Positions 8,990-18,452 of a stretch of DNA of 64,000 nucleotides are shown piece after piece; the first letter of the stretch is position 1, and every line of letters begins with the position of its first letter. This DNA is from Rubrivivax rivuli (lineage in GTDB: Bacteria > Pseudomonadota > Gammaproteobacteria > Burkholderiales > Burkholderiaceae_C): contig NZ_SACR01000007.1 of NCBI RefSeq assembly GCF_004016505.1, forward strand, positions 124,001-188,000, given 5' to 3'. The notes beneath the pieces are model-generated. The model had not been told where the DNA came from, made no database searches, and was given only the letters and a program-made list of their open reading frames with translations. The position numbers and the translations under genes are program-made.

Positions 8990-11593
8990 ATGACCTCGCC
9001 CGACTCCGCGTTGCCCCCTCCGCCCGACACCGCGCCCGGCGCGTTGCATGCGATGCAGGCTCAGCAGCAGGAGCCGCTGTGGAACGCGCAGATGCTGGAG
9101 CGCACGGAGAAGCTGTGCCGCTCGGGCAGTTTCGAGATCGAACTGCCCTCGGGCCGGCTGATGATGTCGGCCGGCCTGCGCGAACTGGTGGGTCTGCAGG
9201 GCGAGCAAACGCCCGAGGGCGGGCTCAATGCACTGTCGTGGGTGTCGCCCGACGAACGTGCCTACGTCGCGGTGATCTGGCGCAGCGCCACGCCCGACGA
9301 ACCCTTCGAGTTCGAGCACCGTCTCGTGTGCACCGACGGCCGCCGCCTGGTGGTGCTGCACCGCGGCGTGGTGCACGAGGTGCCGGGCAAGAGCGGCCGG
9401 CTTCGCGGCGTGGGGATGCTGCAGGACATCACCGCGCAGCGCGAGGCCGAGCAGCGCTTGCAGCAGGCCATGAACCACAACGAGGTCACGGGCCTGCCGA
9501 ACCGCGCCGCGCTGCTCGACCACCTGGATGCCGCCGCCCATGCCGCGCGTTGGAGCGCCGGCTGCTTCAGCGTGCTGGCGCTGGAGGTGCCGCGCATCGC
9601 CGAGGTGAAGGCCAGCATGGGCTTCGGTGCCGGCGACACCCTGAGTATGGCGCTGGCCTCGCGCCTGGCCGCGGCCTGCGGCCCCGGTGAGTGGGTGGCG
9701 CACCTGGGCGAGGGCGAGTTCGCCTTGATGCTGGAACACGCCGCGCGCCCCGACCCTGCCAGCCTCCGCGCGCGCGCCGAGGCGCTGTGCCTGCAGATGG
9801 ACGCACCGGTGCGACTGGGGGCCACCGACGTGTTCCCCAGCAGCCGCGTAGGCATCGCGCGCTTTCCGGACGACGCCGACGAGCCGGCCGTGCTGCTGGA
9901 ACGCGCGCAGACCGCACGCATGGGCACCAATGCCGCGGCCCCCCTGGGATTCTTCGAGCCCGAATCCAGCGCCCAGGTGGTGCGTGCGCTGCAGCTCGAA
10001 GCCGGCCTGCGCCGCGCGGTGGAAGACCCCGAGGCCGGTGGCCAATTGCAACTGCTCTACCAACCGCAGGTCGACCTGAGCGACGGCCGCATCCGCGGCG
10101 TGGAAGCGCTGCTGCGCTGGCACGACCCGGTGCTGGGCGACGTGCCGCCGGCCGAGTTCCTGCCCGTGGCCGAACGTGCCGGGCTGAGCGGCGCCATTGG
10201 CGAGTTCGTGATGCGGCGCGCCTGCGCGCAGGCCGCAGCCTGGCAGCGCGCGGGGCTGCCTCGCGTGCGCGTGTGCGTGAACCTCTCGTCGGCCCAGTTG
10301 CAGCGGCCCGACCTGGCGGCGCACGTGCAGGGCATCCTGCGCGCCACGGGCGCCGACCCGTCCGGGCTCGGGCTCGAGCTGACCGAGGGACTGGCCATCG
10401 CCGACATGTCCCATGCCTCGGCCGTCCTGCGCGCGCTGCGCGCGCAAGGCATCGAGATCGCGCTGGACGACTTCGGCACCGGCTACTCCAGCCTGGGCGC
10501 ACTGCGCAGCCTGCCGCTGGACCTGGTGAAGGTGGACCGCAGCTTCGTGCAGGACGTGACCAGCGCTGCGCACGACGTCTCGGTCACGCGCGCCATCATC
10601 ACCATGGCCCACGGCCTGCAGCTGCGCGTGCTGGCCGAGGGGGTGGAAACCGAGAGCCAGCTCAGCCTGTTGGGGGCCAACACCTGCGACCTGATCCAGG
10701 GCCGCTGGTTCAGCCCGCCGGTGAGCGCCGACGAGGTGGCGCGCATGCTGCGCGAAGGCCGCCGCCTGCCCGAGCGCTTCGTCACCCGCGTGCGCCGCGG
10801 GCACACCGTGCTGCTGGTCGACGACGAGGAGAACATCCTCTCGGCCCTCAAGCGACTGCTGCGCCGCGACGGCTACCACATCCTCACCGCCAGCAGCGCC
10901 GCCGAAGGCCTGCAGCGCCTGGCCGAGACCGAGGTCGACGTCATCGTCTCCGACCAGCGCATGCCGGGCATGAGCGGCGTGGAGTTCCTGCGCCGTGCGA
11001 AGGAGCTGTACCCGCACACGGTGCGCATGGTGCTTTCGGGCTACACCGAGCTGCAGTCGATCATCGATGCGGTGAACGAGGGCGCGATCTACCGCTTCCT
11101 CACCAAGCCCTGGGACGACCAGCACCTGCGCGCTCACGTGGCCGAGGCCGTGCGCCACAAGGACATGGTCGACGAGAACCGCCGCCTGGCGCGCCAGGTG
11201 GAAACCGCCAACGCCGACCTGGCCGCGGTGAACGCGCGGCTGGCGCAATCGGCCGCGCAGCAGCGCGAGCATGCCGATCTGATGGCCCTCATCGCCGGCA
11301 GCCTGCGCGACGTGCTGGACGAACTGCCTGCGGCCGTGATCGGCATCGACCCCGAAGGCTTGGTGGCCTTCGTCAACCGCAAGGCCGAACACAGCTGGCC
11401 CGAGGCCGCCAGCCTGCTGGGGCAGAGCGCTGCGACGCTGCCGTGCATGGGCTTCACCGAGATGGGCGAGGGCGTGTGCCACGCCAGCGCGGGGGGCCAT
11501 GAGCACGTCGTGCGCGTGCGCCCGCTGCGCCATGGCGGGCTGGAAGGTGGCCGCCTCGTGATGTTGACGCCCTTGGGCGAGGAGACCCTGTGA
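8990..11593 (+). CDS. Response regulator/c-di-GMP phosphodiesterase: PAS-GGDEF(degenerate)-EAL-REC
   Basis: This is an 867-aa cytoplasmic protein. Residues ~45-150 look like a PAS-type sensor. Residues ~165-320 form a GGDEF domain whose signature reads GEGEF (240-244), so cyclase activity is unlikely. Residues ~340-590 form an EAL domain with E372AL, DDFGTGYSSL (D493, D494), KVDRSF and AEGVE intact, so c-di-GMP hydrolysis is predicted. A receiver domain (~605-725) has acidic residues DDE and phospho-acceptor D655. A coiled coil and a second PAS-like domain end the protein. A receiver after EAL is unusual; more often it is N-terminal. The ATG at 8990 has AGGAAG five bases upstream. It opens a five-gene operon and overlaps the next gene by 4 bp. 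Confidence 0.92.
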   Translation: MTSPDSALPPPPDTAPGALHAMQAQQQEPLWNAQMLERTEKLCRSGSFEIELPSGRLMMSAGLRELVGLQGEQTPEGGLNALSWVSPDERAYVAVIWRSATPDEPFEFEHRLVCTDGRRLVVLHRGVVHEVPGKSGRLRGVGMLQDITAQREAEQRLQQAMNHNEVTGLPNRAALLDHLDAAAHAARWSAGCFSVLALEVPRIAEVKASMGFGAGDTLSMALASRLAAACGPGEWVAHLGEGEFALMLEHAARPDPASLRARAEALCLQMDAPVRLGATDVFPSSRVGIARFPDDADEPAVLLERAQTARMGTNAAAPLGFFEPESSAQVVRALQLEAGLRRAVEDPEAGGQLQLLYQPQVDLSDGRIRGVEALLRWHDPVLGDVPPAEFLPVAERAGLSGAIGEFVMRRACAQAAAWQRAGLPRVRVCVNLSSAQLQRPDLAAHVQGILRATGADPSGLGLELTEGLAIADMSHASAVLRALRAQGIEIALDDFGTGYSSLGALRSLPLDLVKVDRSFVQDVTSAAHDVSVTRAIITMAHGLQLRVLAEGVETESQLSLLGANTCDLIQGRWFSPPVSADEVARMLREGRRLPERFVTRVRRGHTVLLVDDEENILSALKRLLRRDGYHILTASSAAEGLQRLAETEVDVIVSDQRMPGMSGVEFLRRAKELYPHTVRMVLSGYTELQSIIDAVNEGAIYRFLTKPWDDQHLRAHVAEAVRHKDMVDENRRLARQVETANADLAAVNARLAQSAAQQREHADLMALIAGSLRDVLDELPAAVIGIDPEGLVAFVNRKAEHSWPEAASLLGQSAATLPCMGFTEMGEGVCHASAGGHEHVVRVRPLRHGGLEGGRLVMLTPLGEETL

Positions 11594-12618
11594 ACACGCT
11601 CATGCTGGCCGCGCCGCCTGAGGCCCTGGAGGCCGATGCCGCCGCGCACCTGCCGTCGCCCATTGACGCCTTGCTGCAGCGCGCCCGCCCGCACTTGCTC
11701 TCGCGGCCGGTCGACACCGAGCCCGCGCCGGCGGAACCCGTTCCGCCAGCGGCTGAGGCGGCCACCGCCTCATCGCTGACGGTATCGACCGCCGCGCTGC
11801 AGGCGCGCGTCGCCCAGTTGCCGCCCCTGCCCGAGGCCGTGCTGGCCATGGTGGCCACCTTGGACAGCGGCAGCGCCCGCCTGGATGACGTGGCCGAACT
11901 GCTGCAGCGCGACCAGGCCCTCACCGCACGCGTGCTGCGCCTGGCCAACTCGGCCTTCTACGGCGTTCCGGGCCGTGTGGCCTCGGTGCATGACGCCGTC
12001 AACCTGATCGGCTTGCGTTCGCTGCGCTCGCTGGTGGCCACCGCTGCACTCACGCAGCAGTTCGCTTGCCCGCGCAGCAGTGGTTTCGATCTGGGCGTGT
12101 TCTGGCGCCACACGGTGGCCGCGGCCTTTGCCGCCCGCACGCTGGCGGCGGCGCGTGGTCTCGACGAAGAGATGGCCTACACCGCCGGGCTGCTGCACGA
12201 CGTGGGCCGGCTGGCGCTGGCGGCGCACTTTCCGCAGGCACACGCCGCGCTGCTGCAGGCCACCCGCGCTGCCGGCCGCGGCGGCCGGCGGCTCGAGCGG
12301 CAGCTGATCGGCACCGACCACGCCGAGATCGGCGCCATCGTCGCCGAGCACTGGCACCTGCCCAACCCCGTGGTGGTGGTCATCGCCCGCCACCACCACC
12401 CCCCCGAGACGGCAGAGGCCTGCACGCTGGTGGACGTGATCCACGTGGCCGATGCACTGGCCCATGCGCTGGGCTTCCGCCACGACGAGACGCCGCAGCC
12501 GCCCCGCGTAACGCCAGGCGCCTGGCAGCGCGTGGGGCTGGAGCGGCTGCCTTTCGAAGAGATCTTCACGCAGGTGGAGGCCGCCGTGGCCGACACCTGC
12601 ACCGCCCTCGGACTGTGA
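11590..12618 (+). CDS. HDOD-domain signalling protein
   Basis: This 342-aa protein has a Pro/Ala-rich N-terminal ~70 residues and an HDOD domain (about 75-270). The HDOD core is shown by LPPLPEAVLAMVATL, LLQRDQALTARVLRLANSAFY, GVPGRVASVHDAVNLIGLRSLRSL and YTAGLLHDVGRLALA. HDOD domains are HD-related but usually not enzymatic; they act as adaptors in signalling and motility control. The HD pair is present here (LLHDVG), but other metal ligands are not clearly conserved. Translation starts at a GTG that overlaps the upstream stop (GTGA). The partners are probably the kinase and receiver proteins downstream. Confidence 0.9.
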   Translation: MNTLMLAAPPEALEADAAAHLPSPIDALLQRARPHLLSRPVDTEPAPAEPVPPAAEAATASSLTVSTAALQARVAQLPPLPEAVLAMVATLDSGSARLDDVAELLQRDQALTARVLRLANSAFYGVPGRVASVHDAVNLIGLRSLRSLVATAALTQQFACPRSSGFDLGVFWRHTVAAAFAARTLAAARGLDEEMAYTAGLLHDVGRLALAAHFPQAHAALLQATRAAGRGGRRLERQLIGTDHAEIGAIVAEHWHLPNPVVVVIARHHHPPETAEACTLVDVIHVADALAHALGFRHDETPQPPRVTPGAWQRVGLERLPFEEIFTQVEAAVADTCTALGL

Positions 12619-12627
12619 GACCCCGCC

Positions 12628-13553
<926 letters not shown>

Positions 13554-13557
<4 letters not shown>

Positions 13558-14900
13558 ACGCCCCCGGGCTCGCCGTGGGCGCGCAAGGTGCCCTTGCAGG
13601 TGCCGCGCCCGCTGCCGTGCCCACCGTGCTGTGCGTGGACGACGAGCCCAACATCCTGTCCGCGCTGCAGCGGGTGCTGCGGGGTCTGCCCGTGGCGGTG
13701 CTCAGCGCCAGCGGCGGTGAGGAAGCGCTGGCGCTGATGCAGGTGCAGCCCGCCGAGCTGGTGATCAGCGACATGCGCATGCCGGGCATGAACGGCGTGC
13801 AACTGCTCGAGCAGCTGCACCAGCGTTGGCCGCAGACCGTGCGCATCCTGCTCACCGGCCACGCCGAGCTGCAGTCGGCCGTCTCGGCCGTCAACCGGGG
13901 CGCCATCTTCCGCTACCTGCAGAAGCCGTGGAACGAACAGGAACTGCGGGCCGCCGTGCGCGAAGGCCTGGAGCGCCTGGCCCTGCTGCGCGAGACCGAG
14001 CGCCTGCAGGCGCTGACGCAGCGCCAGAACGCCGAGCTGCAGGCCTTGAACAGCGAGCTCGAAGCCCGCGTGCAGGCGCGCACGGCCGAACTGGCCACCG
14101 CGCACGACAAGCTCAAGCGCGGCTACCTCAACAGCATCCGTGTCTTCGCCAACCTGCTGGAGCTGCGCGGTGGGCCGCTCGTCGGCCACGGCCGCCGCGT
14201 GGCCGAGATGGCGCGCGATATCGCCACCGCGATGGCCCTGCCCGAAGAAGCGCGCATGCCCATCTTCGTGGCCGGCCTGGTGCACGACCTCGGCCTGATC
14301 GGCGCCGGTGACCGGCTGCTGCAGCGGCCGGTGCCCCGCTACAGCCCCGAGGAGGCGGCGCTCTACCGTCAGCACCCGGCCGCGGGCGAGCAGTCGCTGA
14401 TGGCGCTGGAGGAAATGCTGCCCGTGCTGCCGCTGGTGCGCGGCCACCACGAACGCTGGGACGGTGGCGGCTTCCCCGACCAGCTGGCGGGCGCTGCCAT
14501 CCCGCTGGGTGCGCGCATCCTCGCCGTGGCCGACGCCTTCGACGAGCTCTGCAACGGTCACCTCGTGTCGCCCGCGGCCACGCGCGAGGAAGCGCGCACG
14601 CTGATGCGCCGCGGCCGCGGCACGCAGTTCGACCCCGAGGTGCTCGACGTCTTCCTGCACATCACTGAACCCGAACGCAAGCCTGCCCCGCCCACGGCCC
14701 TGGTGCTCAAGAGCGAAGCCGCCGAGGGCGGCATGGTGCTGGCGCGCGACCTCATCTCCGCGAAAGGACTGCTCATGCTCACCGCCGGCCACGTGCTGAC
14801 ACCTTCACTGATCAACCGCATCCGCGAATTCGAGGCGCGCGAGGGTTCAAGCCTCGACATCCACGTGCAGGCACCGGCCCGCGCCAAGGTGGCCGCATGA
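13554..14900 (+). CDS. Response regulator with HD-GYP-like output domain
   Basis: This 448-aa protein has an N-terminal receiver (about 23-140; phospho-acceptor D73 in VISDMRMPGMNG, K in QKPW), a coiled-coil linker (about 145-185) and an HD-GYP-type domain (about 190-365). HD is at H243-D244 in LVHDLGLIG, where the usual HDxGK Lys is replaced by Leu. The GYP part reads HHERWDGGGFPDQLAG, with Phe for Tyr. These changes leave activity on c-di-GMP uncertain. A further ~80-residue domain follows (GGMVLARDLISAKGLLMLTAGHVL), seen in similar regulators. The ATG overlaps the kinase stop. Confidence 0.92.
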
Positions 14901-15319
14901 AGCGCGTGCTGCTGGTGGATGACGAGCCCGCGGTGCTGATGGCGCTGCAGCGTGTGCTGCGCGGCGCCCTCGGGCCCGACGTGGCCGTGGACGCGCTGAG
15001 CGACCCGCTGCTGGCGCTGGCGCAGGCGCGCCGCTGTCGCTACGACGTGGTGGTGTCTGACCTGCGCATGCCCGATCTCGACGGCGTGGGCTTGCTCACG
15101 CTGATGGCGGCCGTGCAGCCGCAGGCGGTGCGTGTGCTGCTCACGGGCTCGAGCGATTTCGCCACGGCACAGGCCGCGATCAACGAGGCCGGCGTCTTCC
15201 GCTACCTGTGCAAGCCCTGGAACGCGCACGAACTTCGCGCGCACCTGCAGGCGGCACTGGAAGAGGCCGTCAAGCAGGCGCGCCAGGCGGCGGCCAGCAA
15301 AAAGCCCGTGCCAGCTTGA
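14897..15319 (+). CDS. Stand-alone receiver-domain response regulator
   Basis: This 140-aa protein is a receiver domain only: DDE near the N-terminus (VLLVDDEPAVL), phospho-acceptor Asp in VVVSDLRMPDLDG, Thr in LLTGSS and Lys in YLCKPWN. A short charged tail follows. It has no output domain, so it would act as a phosphate sink, a phospho-relay or a protein-binding switch. The KPW motif is shared by all three receivers of the operon, pointing to duplication within the locus. The ATG overlaps the previous stop by 4 bp. It is the last gene before the island. Confidence 0.9.
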   Translation: MKRVLLVDDEPAVLMALQRVLRGALGPDVAVDALSDPLLALAQARRCRYDVVVSDLRMPDLDGVGLLTLMAAVQPQAVRVLLTGSSDFATAQAAINEAGVFRYLCKPWNAHELRAHLQAALEEAVKQARQAAASKKPVPA

Positions 15320-15335
15320 GAGCGTGCACGGGCTT
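15302..15335 (+). terminator. Hairpin spanning the end of the signalling operon
   Basis: A perfect 10-bp stem (AAGCCCGTGC pairing with GCACGGGCTT) encloses a 14-base loop that contains the stop codon of the stand-alone receiver gene. There is no T-run after it, so it may work as a weak or bidirectional terminator or as an mRNA-stabilising hairpin rather than a classic intrinsic terminator. Confidence 0.5.
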
Positions 15336-15343
15336 GGGGTGTC

Positions 15344-15360
15344 TGGTGGCGCTTCAGGGA
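15344..15360. repeat. Left attachment-site copy of the island
   Basis: These 17 bases are identical to the 3' end of the tRNA-Met gene at 51990-52006 in the same orientation, while bases on either side differ. It is read as the att copy left when the element integrated into the tRNA. About 45 bp further in lies an inverted counterpart of a sequence at the right end. Confidence 0.85.
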
Positions 15361-15579
15361 GCCACCACCAAGATCTTAAAATACTCGGCTTCTTTCGAAG
15401 CAAATCAAAGACTTACGACGACCTCGACACTCGGCCAGGGTTGTCAAAAGCGTCACCCCAAAGTGTAACCCCAGTCTGCGGGTGGCTGCAGGCCTCCGGC
15501 GCCGTTAACGCGAGGCGAATTTCGCAGCTCAGGTACTGGCGACAAGCCTGATTGGCTGTGCGGGCAGGCAGCGGCGACG
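15361..15579. other. Left-end non-coding DNA of the island
   Basis: No gene is supported here. It holds a small hairpin (GCTTC-TTTC-GAAGC at 15388-15401) and TCAAAGACTTACGA at 15405-15418. The latter is the inverted counterpart of 51954-51967 at the other end of the island, making it a candidate integrase arm site. The rest shows nothing recognisable. Confidence 0.5.
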
Positions 15580-15782
15580 TCACAGCACCGATCGGAACCC
15601 AGTCAAGTTCCGCGCCGTTCGCAACAGGCCTTGCTTCGACAGGATCGCGAGGTAGCAGTCCACGTCGATGGGCGGGTTCTTCAGCGTGCTGCGCTACTTC
15701 TGGGCGGCGGCCACCACGGCGGCCTGGTCTAGGTCGAACAGGTTGTCGAATCAAAGACGGCCGTGAACGGCGAGCTCCTCAT
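15580..15782 (-). pseudogene. Decayed PIN-domain toxin
   Basis: Right after the HTH gene, an ATG overlaps its stop (ATGA) and reads MRSSPFTAVFDS, which looks like the start of a PIN toxin with its first acidic residue. After 17 codons it stops. A different frame then gives FDLDQAAVVAAAQK, an in-frame stop, and STLKNPPIDVDCYLAILSKQ, which resembles the C-terminal part of the same family. The middle of the domain is gone. It is therefore a remnant with an internal deletion, frame change and nonsense codon. PIN toxins are RNases paired with an antitoxin, here probably the gene at 15779-16246. Confidence 0.6.
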
Positions 15783-16246
15783 TCGTAGCCCAACTGCAGG
15801 GCCTGAGCCTGGGCGGTGAGCTCCTCCATCGCGACTGCGCTGGCTCGCTCTTGCGCTGCCTTGTAGGCCATCAGGTCGGAGAAGCGCACGCGCCGATGCT
15901 TGCCGGTCTTGTGGAACGGCAGATCGCCCGCCTCCAGCAGCTTGACCAAGTGCGGCCTCGAAACATTGATGAGATCGGCGGCTTCCTGGGTGGTCAGCTC
16001 GGCATGGATGGGCACCACCTTCACCGCGTTGCCGTCGGCCAGCTCGGACAGGATGTCGACGAGCAGGCGTAGGGCCGATGTCGGCAACTCCACAGCATGG
16101 GCTTGGTTCTTCTCGTCGAAGATTTGGATCTGCTGGGTGTCGAGCTGCATGGACAGGTAGGCAGCCAAGGCCCGCTGGCCCTGGCTGGCTGCTGCGACCT
16201 CCCGAGCGAGCGGGAGCGAAGCTTCGAAGGTGTGGGATTGCGTCAT
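15779..16246 (-). CDS. Excisionase-family HTH protein, probable orphan antitoxin
   Basis: This 155-aa protein has an N-terminal ~80 residues of helical sequence and a winged-HTH of the MerR/excisionase type at about 85-135. The core is LTTQEAADLINVSRPHLVKLLEAGDLPFHKTGKHRRVRFSDLMAYK. This layout is common in antitoxins encoded just before a PIN toxin, and a broken PIN gene follows with a 4-bp overlap. An excisionase role for the island is possible, but the PIN remnant makes antitoxin more likely. A near-consensus promoter lies upstream. The gene looks intact although its toxin is lost. Confidence 0.75.
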   Translation of the reverse strand: MTQSHTFEASLPLAREVAAASQGQRALAAYLSMQLDTQQIQIFDEKNQAHAVELPTSALRLLVDILSELADGNAVKVVPIHAELTTQEAADLINVSRPHLVKLLEAGDLPFHKTGKHRRVRFSDLMAYKAAQERASAVAMEELTAQAQALQLGYE

Positions 16247-16266
16247 GGAGATCTCTGTACACCCCC

Positions 16267-16295
16267 ATTATATTCGAAACAAACGAAAATCGCAA
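16267..16295 (-). promoter_or_regulatory. Sigma-70 promoter of the HTH antitoxin gene
   Basis: On the minus strand the -35 box is TTGCGA (16290-16295), the spacer is exactly 17 bp, and the -10 box is a perfect TATAAT (16267-16272). It sits 20 bp before the ATG. The spacer and flank carry repeated TCGAAAC/CGTTTCGA-like words that could be binding sites for autoregulation. Confidence 0.75.
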
Positions 16296-16500
16296 CAGTC
16301 GAAACGTCTGGGTCTGGCATCCTGGCAGTGCTCGGCAGATGGTCCGGCTTGCATCAGCTCGCCACCAAACCCCTCGCCCATCAGCAGCGGTGGAGTCGAG
16401 TCAACCGCTGTAGCAGCATCCCGTCGTGACTGATCGTGGATCGAGGGGTGAAGTCGTGTTGAAAAAACGCCTCACACGAAAGTTTTTGGTGGTAAATTCT

Positions 16501-16519
16501 CGTCCAACGCAATTGGACG
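16501..16519. promoter_or_regulatory. Palindromic operator before the 225-aa/XRE-ImmA gene pair
   Basis: CGTCCAA and TTGGACG form a perfect 7-bp dyad around CGCAA. It lies 16 bp before the ATG at 16536, in an AT-richer stretch with a TAAATT hexamer just upstream. Position and symmetry fit binding by the XRE domain of the second gene. Confidence 0.55.
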
Positions 16520-16535
16520 GAGCGAAAAGGACGCC

Positions 16536-17213
16536 ATGAGTTCGTTTGAAACCAAAGGTCAAATAGCCCTTGAGGATCTCATAGCGCAGCATGTCGCTCG
16601 CGACGCGTTCATGGCGCTTGAGGACGCCTACTTCGATGGAGACAAGAAGGGGCGCCTTCAGGCCAGCGGATTTGCGCGAGGCCACAAGCGGTCTGCCGCC
16701 GGCTCCATCAAGCACTTCTACAACAACGAGACCTTCCACGAGGCACTGCAGACCCACGGTGCCAATCCGTCTCCCCTTCGAGGGACCAGTCTGGTTGTCG
16801 GGCGTCTTGGCATCTTCAACATCGTCCGACTGAACGTGCCGGGTCACAAGTGGACGAATCTGCGTCGCAGTTCGACTAGGGCGGCGTTGGCTGAACTCAA
16901 CGAGCACATTCAACGCAAGTACGTCCAGGGGGACTTCTTCGCGGAGGCGGGAGCTGTTGCTGAGGCTACGCTGTTTGTCTTGGGCGTAATGGATGGCGAA
17001 GACGCGAATGGCTTGGCTCAGCTTACGCAGTGCATGGTGGCGCTTCCAGCCGTCGATATGCGCTCCTGGCTATACCTGAAGACCATGACGGAGTTCTTGA
17101 AGGTGTACGACCGTGCATCCAACAACTCGCAGGCAGACAACGCGGTTCCCAAACTCAAGGGTTCGCAGCGAAAGAAAAACACTGGCACTGAAGATGACAA
17201 TGGGAATTCGTGA
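16536..17213 (+). CDS. Unknown 225-aa protein paired with XRE-ImmA/IrrE protease
   Basis: I do not recognise a family. The sequence is soluble, mixed alpha/beta in look, with no signal peptide or membrane segment. A stretch at about 85-110 (GTSLVVGRLGIFNIVRLNVPGHKWTNLRRS) is beta-rich and the C-terminal half is helical. The tail is hydrophilic and lysine-rich (KLKGSQRKKNTGTEDDNGNS). It overlaps the next gene, an XRE-ImmA/IrrE protein, by up to 20 bp, so translation is probably coupled. Local base composition is less GC-rich than the core genes, consistent with transfer. A role as toxin, or as a target of the protease, is inference from context. Confidence 0.7.
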   Translation: MSSFETKGQIALEDLIAQHVARDAFMALEDAYFDGDKKGRLQASGFARGHKRSAAGSIKHFYNNETFHEALQTHGANPSPLRGTSLVVGRLGIFNIVRLNVPGHKWTNLRRSSTRAALAELNEHIQRKYVQGDFFAEAGAVAEATLFVLGVMDGEDANGLAQLTQCMVALPAVDMRSWLYLKTMTEFLKVYDRASNNSQADNAVPKLKGSQRKKNTGTEDDNGNS

Positions 17214-18420
17214 CCTCCAGCCTGCAAGGTTGGAGCAGGCCCTAGCGGCAAGGAGTTTGACGAAGGGGCAGCTTGCCAGCCTCGTGGGAGTGAGTGCGTC
17301 TACCGTCACCAAATGGTGCAAGGGTGATCAGTCGCCCGAAGCGGAGACCTTCGAGCGCATCGCGAGCGTGCTTAACTTGCAGGCCGAGTGGTTGACGCGC
17401 CCTGTTCTCAAGGCGATCGCGACGCCGCTGTACAGGAAGAATTCTTCTGCGCTAAAGGCAGGGTTGGCGAAGTTGGGGGCACGTACCGAGTGGGGCCAGG
17501 AGGTCGCTACACGTCTGGCCGAGCACGTGGACTATCCCGACTTGAATCTGCCTGAGCGCAGCTTCACCGAGCCCGATCAAATCCGGAAGTCGGACATAGA
17601 GGAGGCGGCCGAGGAGTGCCGCGACCTGTGGCAGCTCGGACGTGCTCCGGTGCAGGACTTGATGCTCGCGGCCGAGGGGGCTGGGATCATCGTGTTCCGC
17701 GAGGAGACCGATGTTGCTGTCGTGGAGGGCTTGTCCAGCTGGAGTCGTGAACTGGAAGGGCGCCCCCTGGTGCACCTGTCCGCTGATAAGGCCAATGGTT
17801 TTCGCAGCCGATTCGATCTTGCGCACGAGATCGGGCACTTGATCCTGCACAAACACGTGGAGCAACGGGTTGACGACAAGGTCCGCTACAACCTCATGGA
17901 GCGACAGGCGCACCAGTTCGCTGGTGCGTTGTTGCTCCCAGCACAGACGTTTGCGAATGACGTTCGCGTGCCGATCAATCTCGATAATTTGCTGAGCCTG
18001 AAGCAACGCTGGGGCGCCTCCGTTGGCGCGATGCTGATGCGGTTGCACTTCTTGGGGCTTCTCAATGATGACGAGAAGCTCGTGCTGTTCAAGCGGCGCT
18101 CCGCTCGGTGGGGCGCCAAAGCGGAGCCAGGCGATGACGGCTGGGTCCCGGAGAGGCCGCGACTGTTGAAAAGGACCGTGGACCTGCTGGTGCGCGAGAG
18201 CGTCCTGCCCGTTGATCGTGTTGCCCCGTTCCTCGGGTTCTCGACCAATGATGTGGTTCAGCTCTGCGGGCTGGAGGCCACCTACTTCTCGGCACCTGGG
18301 CGTGTTGTTGAGTTGGCGACACTGAGGTCGGCGCGTACGCCCTCTGAGACAGGCGACGAATCCGCCCCATCAATGCGAGCTGCAGCAGTATTGGCATTTG
18401 AGGCGGGTCGGCGAAGATAA
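17194..18420 (+). CDS. XRE-family HTH plus ImmA/IrrE-type Zn peptidase
   Basis: This 408-aa protein has an N-terminal HTH (about 12-65: LEQALAARSLTKGQLASLVGVSASTVTKWCKGDQ) and a COG2856-like peptidase with HEIGH at 211-215 followed by a downstream acidic helix (ERQAHQFAGALLLP). Related proteins cleave repressors or antitoxin-like partners, as ImmA does with ImmR. Here DNA binding and protease are fused, an arrangement often found in small two-gene modules. A C-terminal ~120-residue region (RPRLLKRTVDLLVRESVLPVDRVAPFLGFS) may be a second helical domain. ATG at 17194 was chosen; one at 17200 is equally possible. It overlaps the upstream gene. Confidence 0.9.
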   Translation: MTMGIRDLQPARLEQALAARSLTKGQLASLVGVSASTVTKWCKGDQSPEAETFERIASVLNLQAEWLTRPVLKAIATPLYRKNSSALKAGLAKLGARTEWGQEVATRLAEHVDYPDLNLPERSFTEPDQIRKSDIEEAAEECRDLWQLGRAPVQDLMLAAEGAGIIVFREETDVAVVEGLSSWSRELEGRPLVHLSADKANGFRSRFDLAHEIGHLILHKHVEQRVDDKVRYNLMERQAHQFAGALLLPAQTFANDVRVPINLDNLLSLKQRWGASVGAMLMRLHFLGLLNDDEKLVLFKRRSARWGAKAEPGDDGWVPERPRLLKRTVDLLVRESVLPVDRVAPFLGFSTNDVVQLCGLEATYFSAPGRVVELATLRSARTPSETGDESAPSMRAAAVLAFEAGRRR

Positions 18421-18452
18421 GCCGGCCTCTGCTGGCGCATCACAAGACTGAC

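Noticed and set aside
8936..11533. 865-aa open frame antisense to the EAL gene
   Set aside because: His/Gln-rich composition typical of the complement of GC-rich coding DNA; the plus-strand domains are clear.
15779..16246. Island excisionase
   Set aside because: The HTH is of that general type, but the gene is overlapped by a PIN-toxin remnant and lies at the end away from the integrase; antitoxin fits better. An excisionase role is not excluded.
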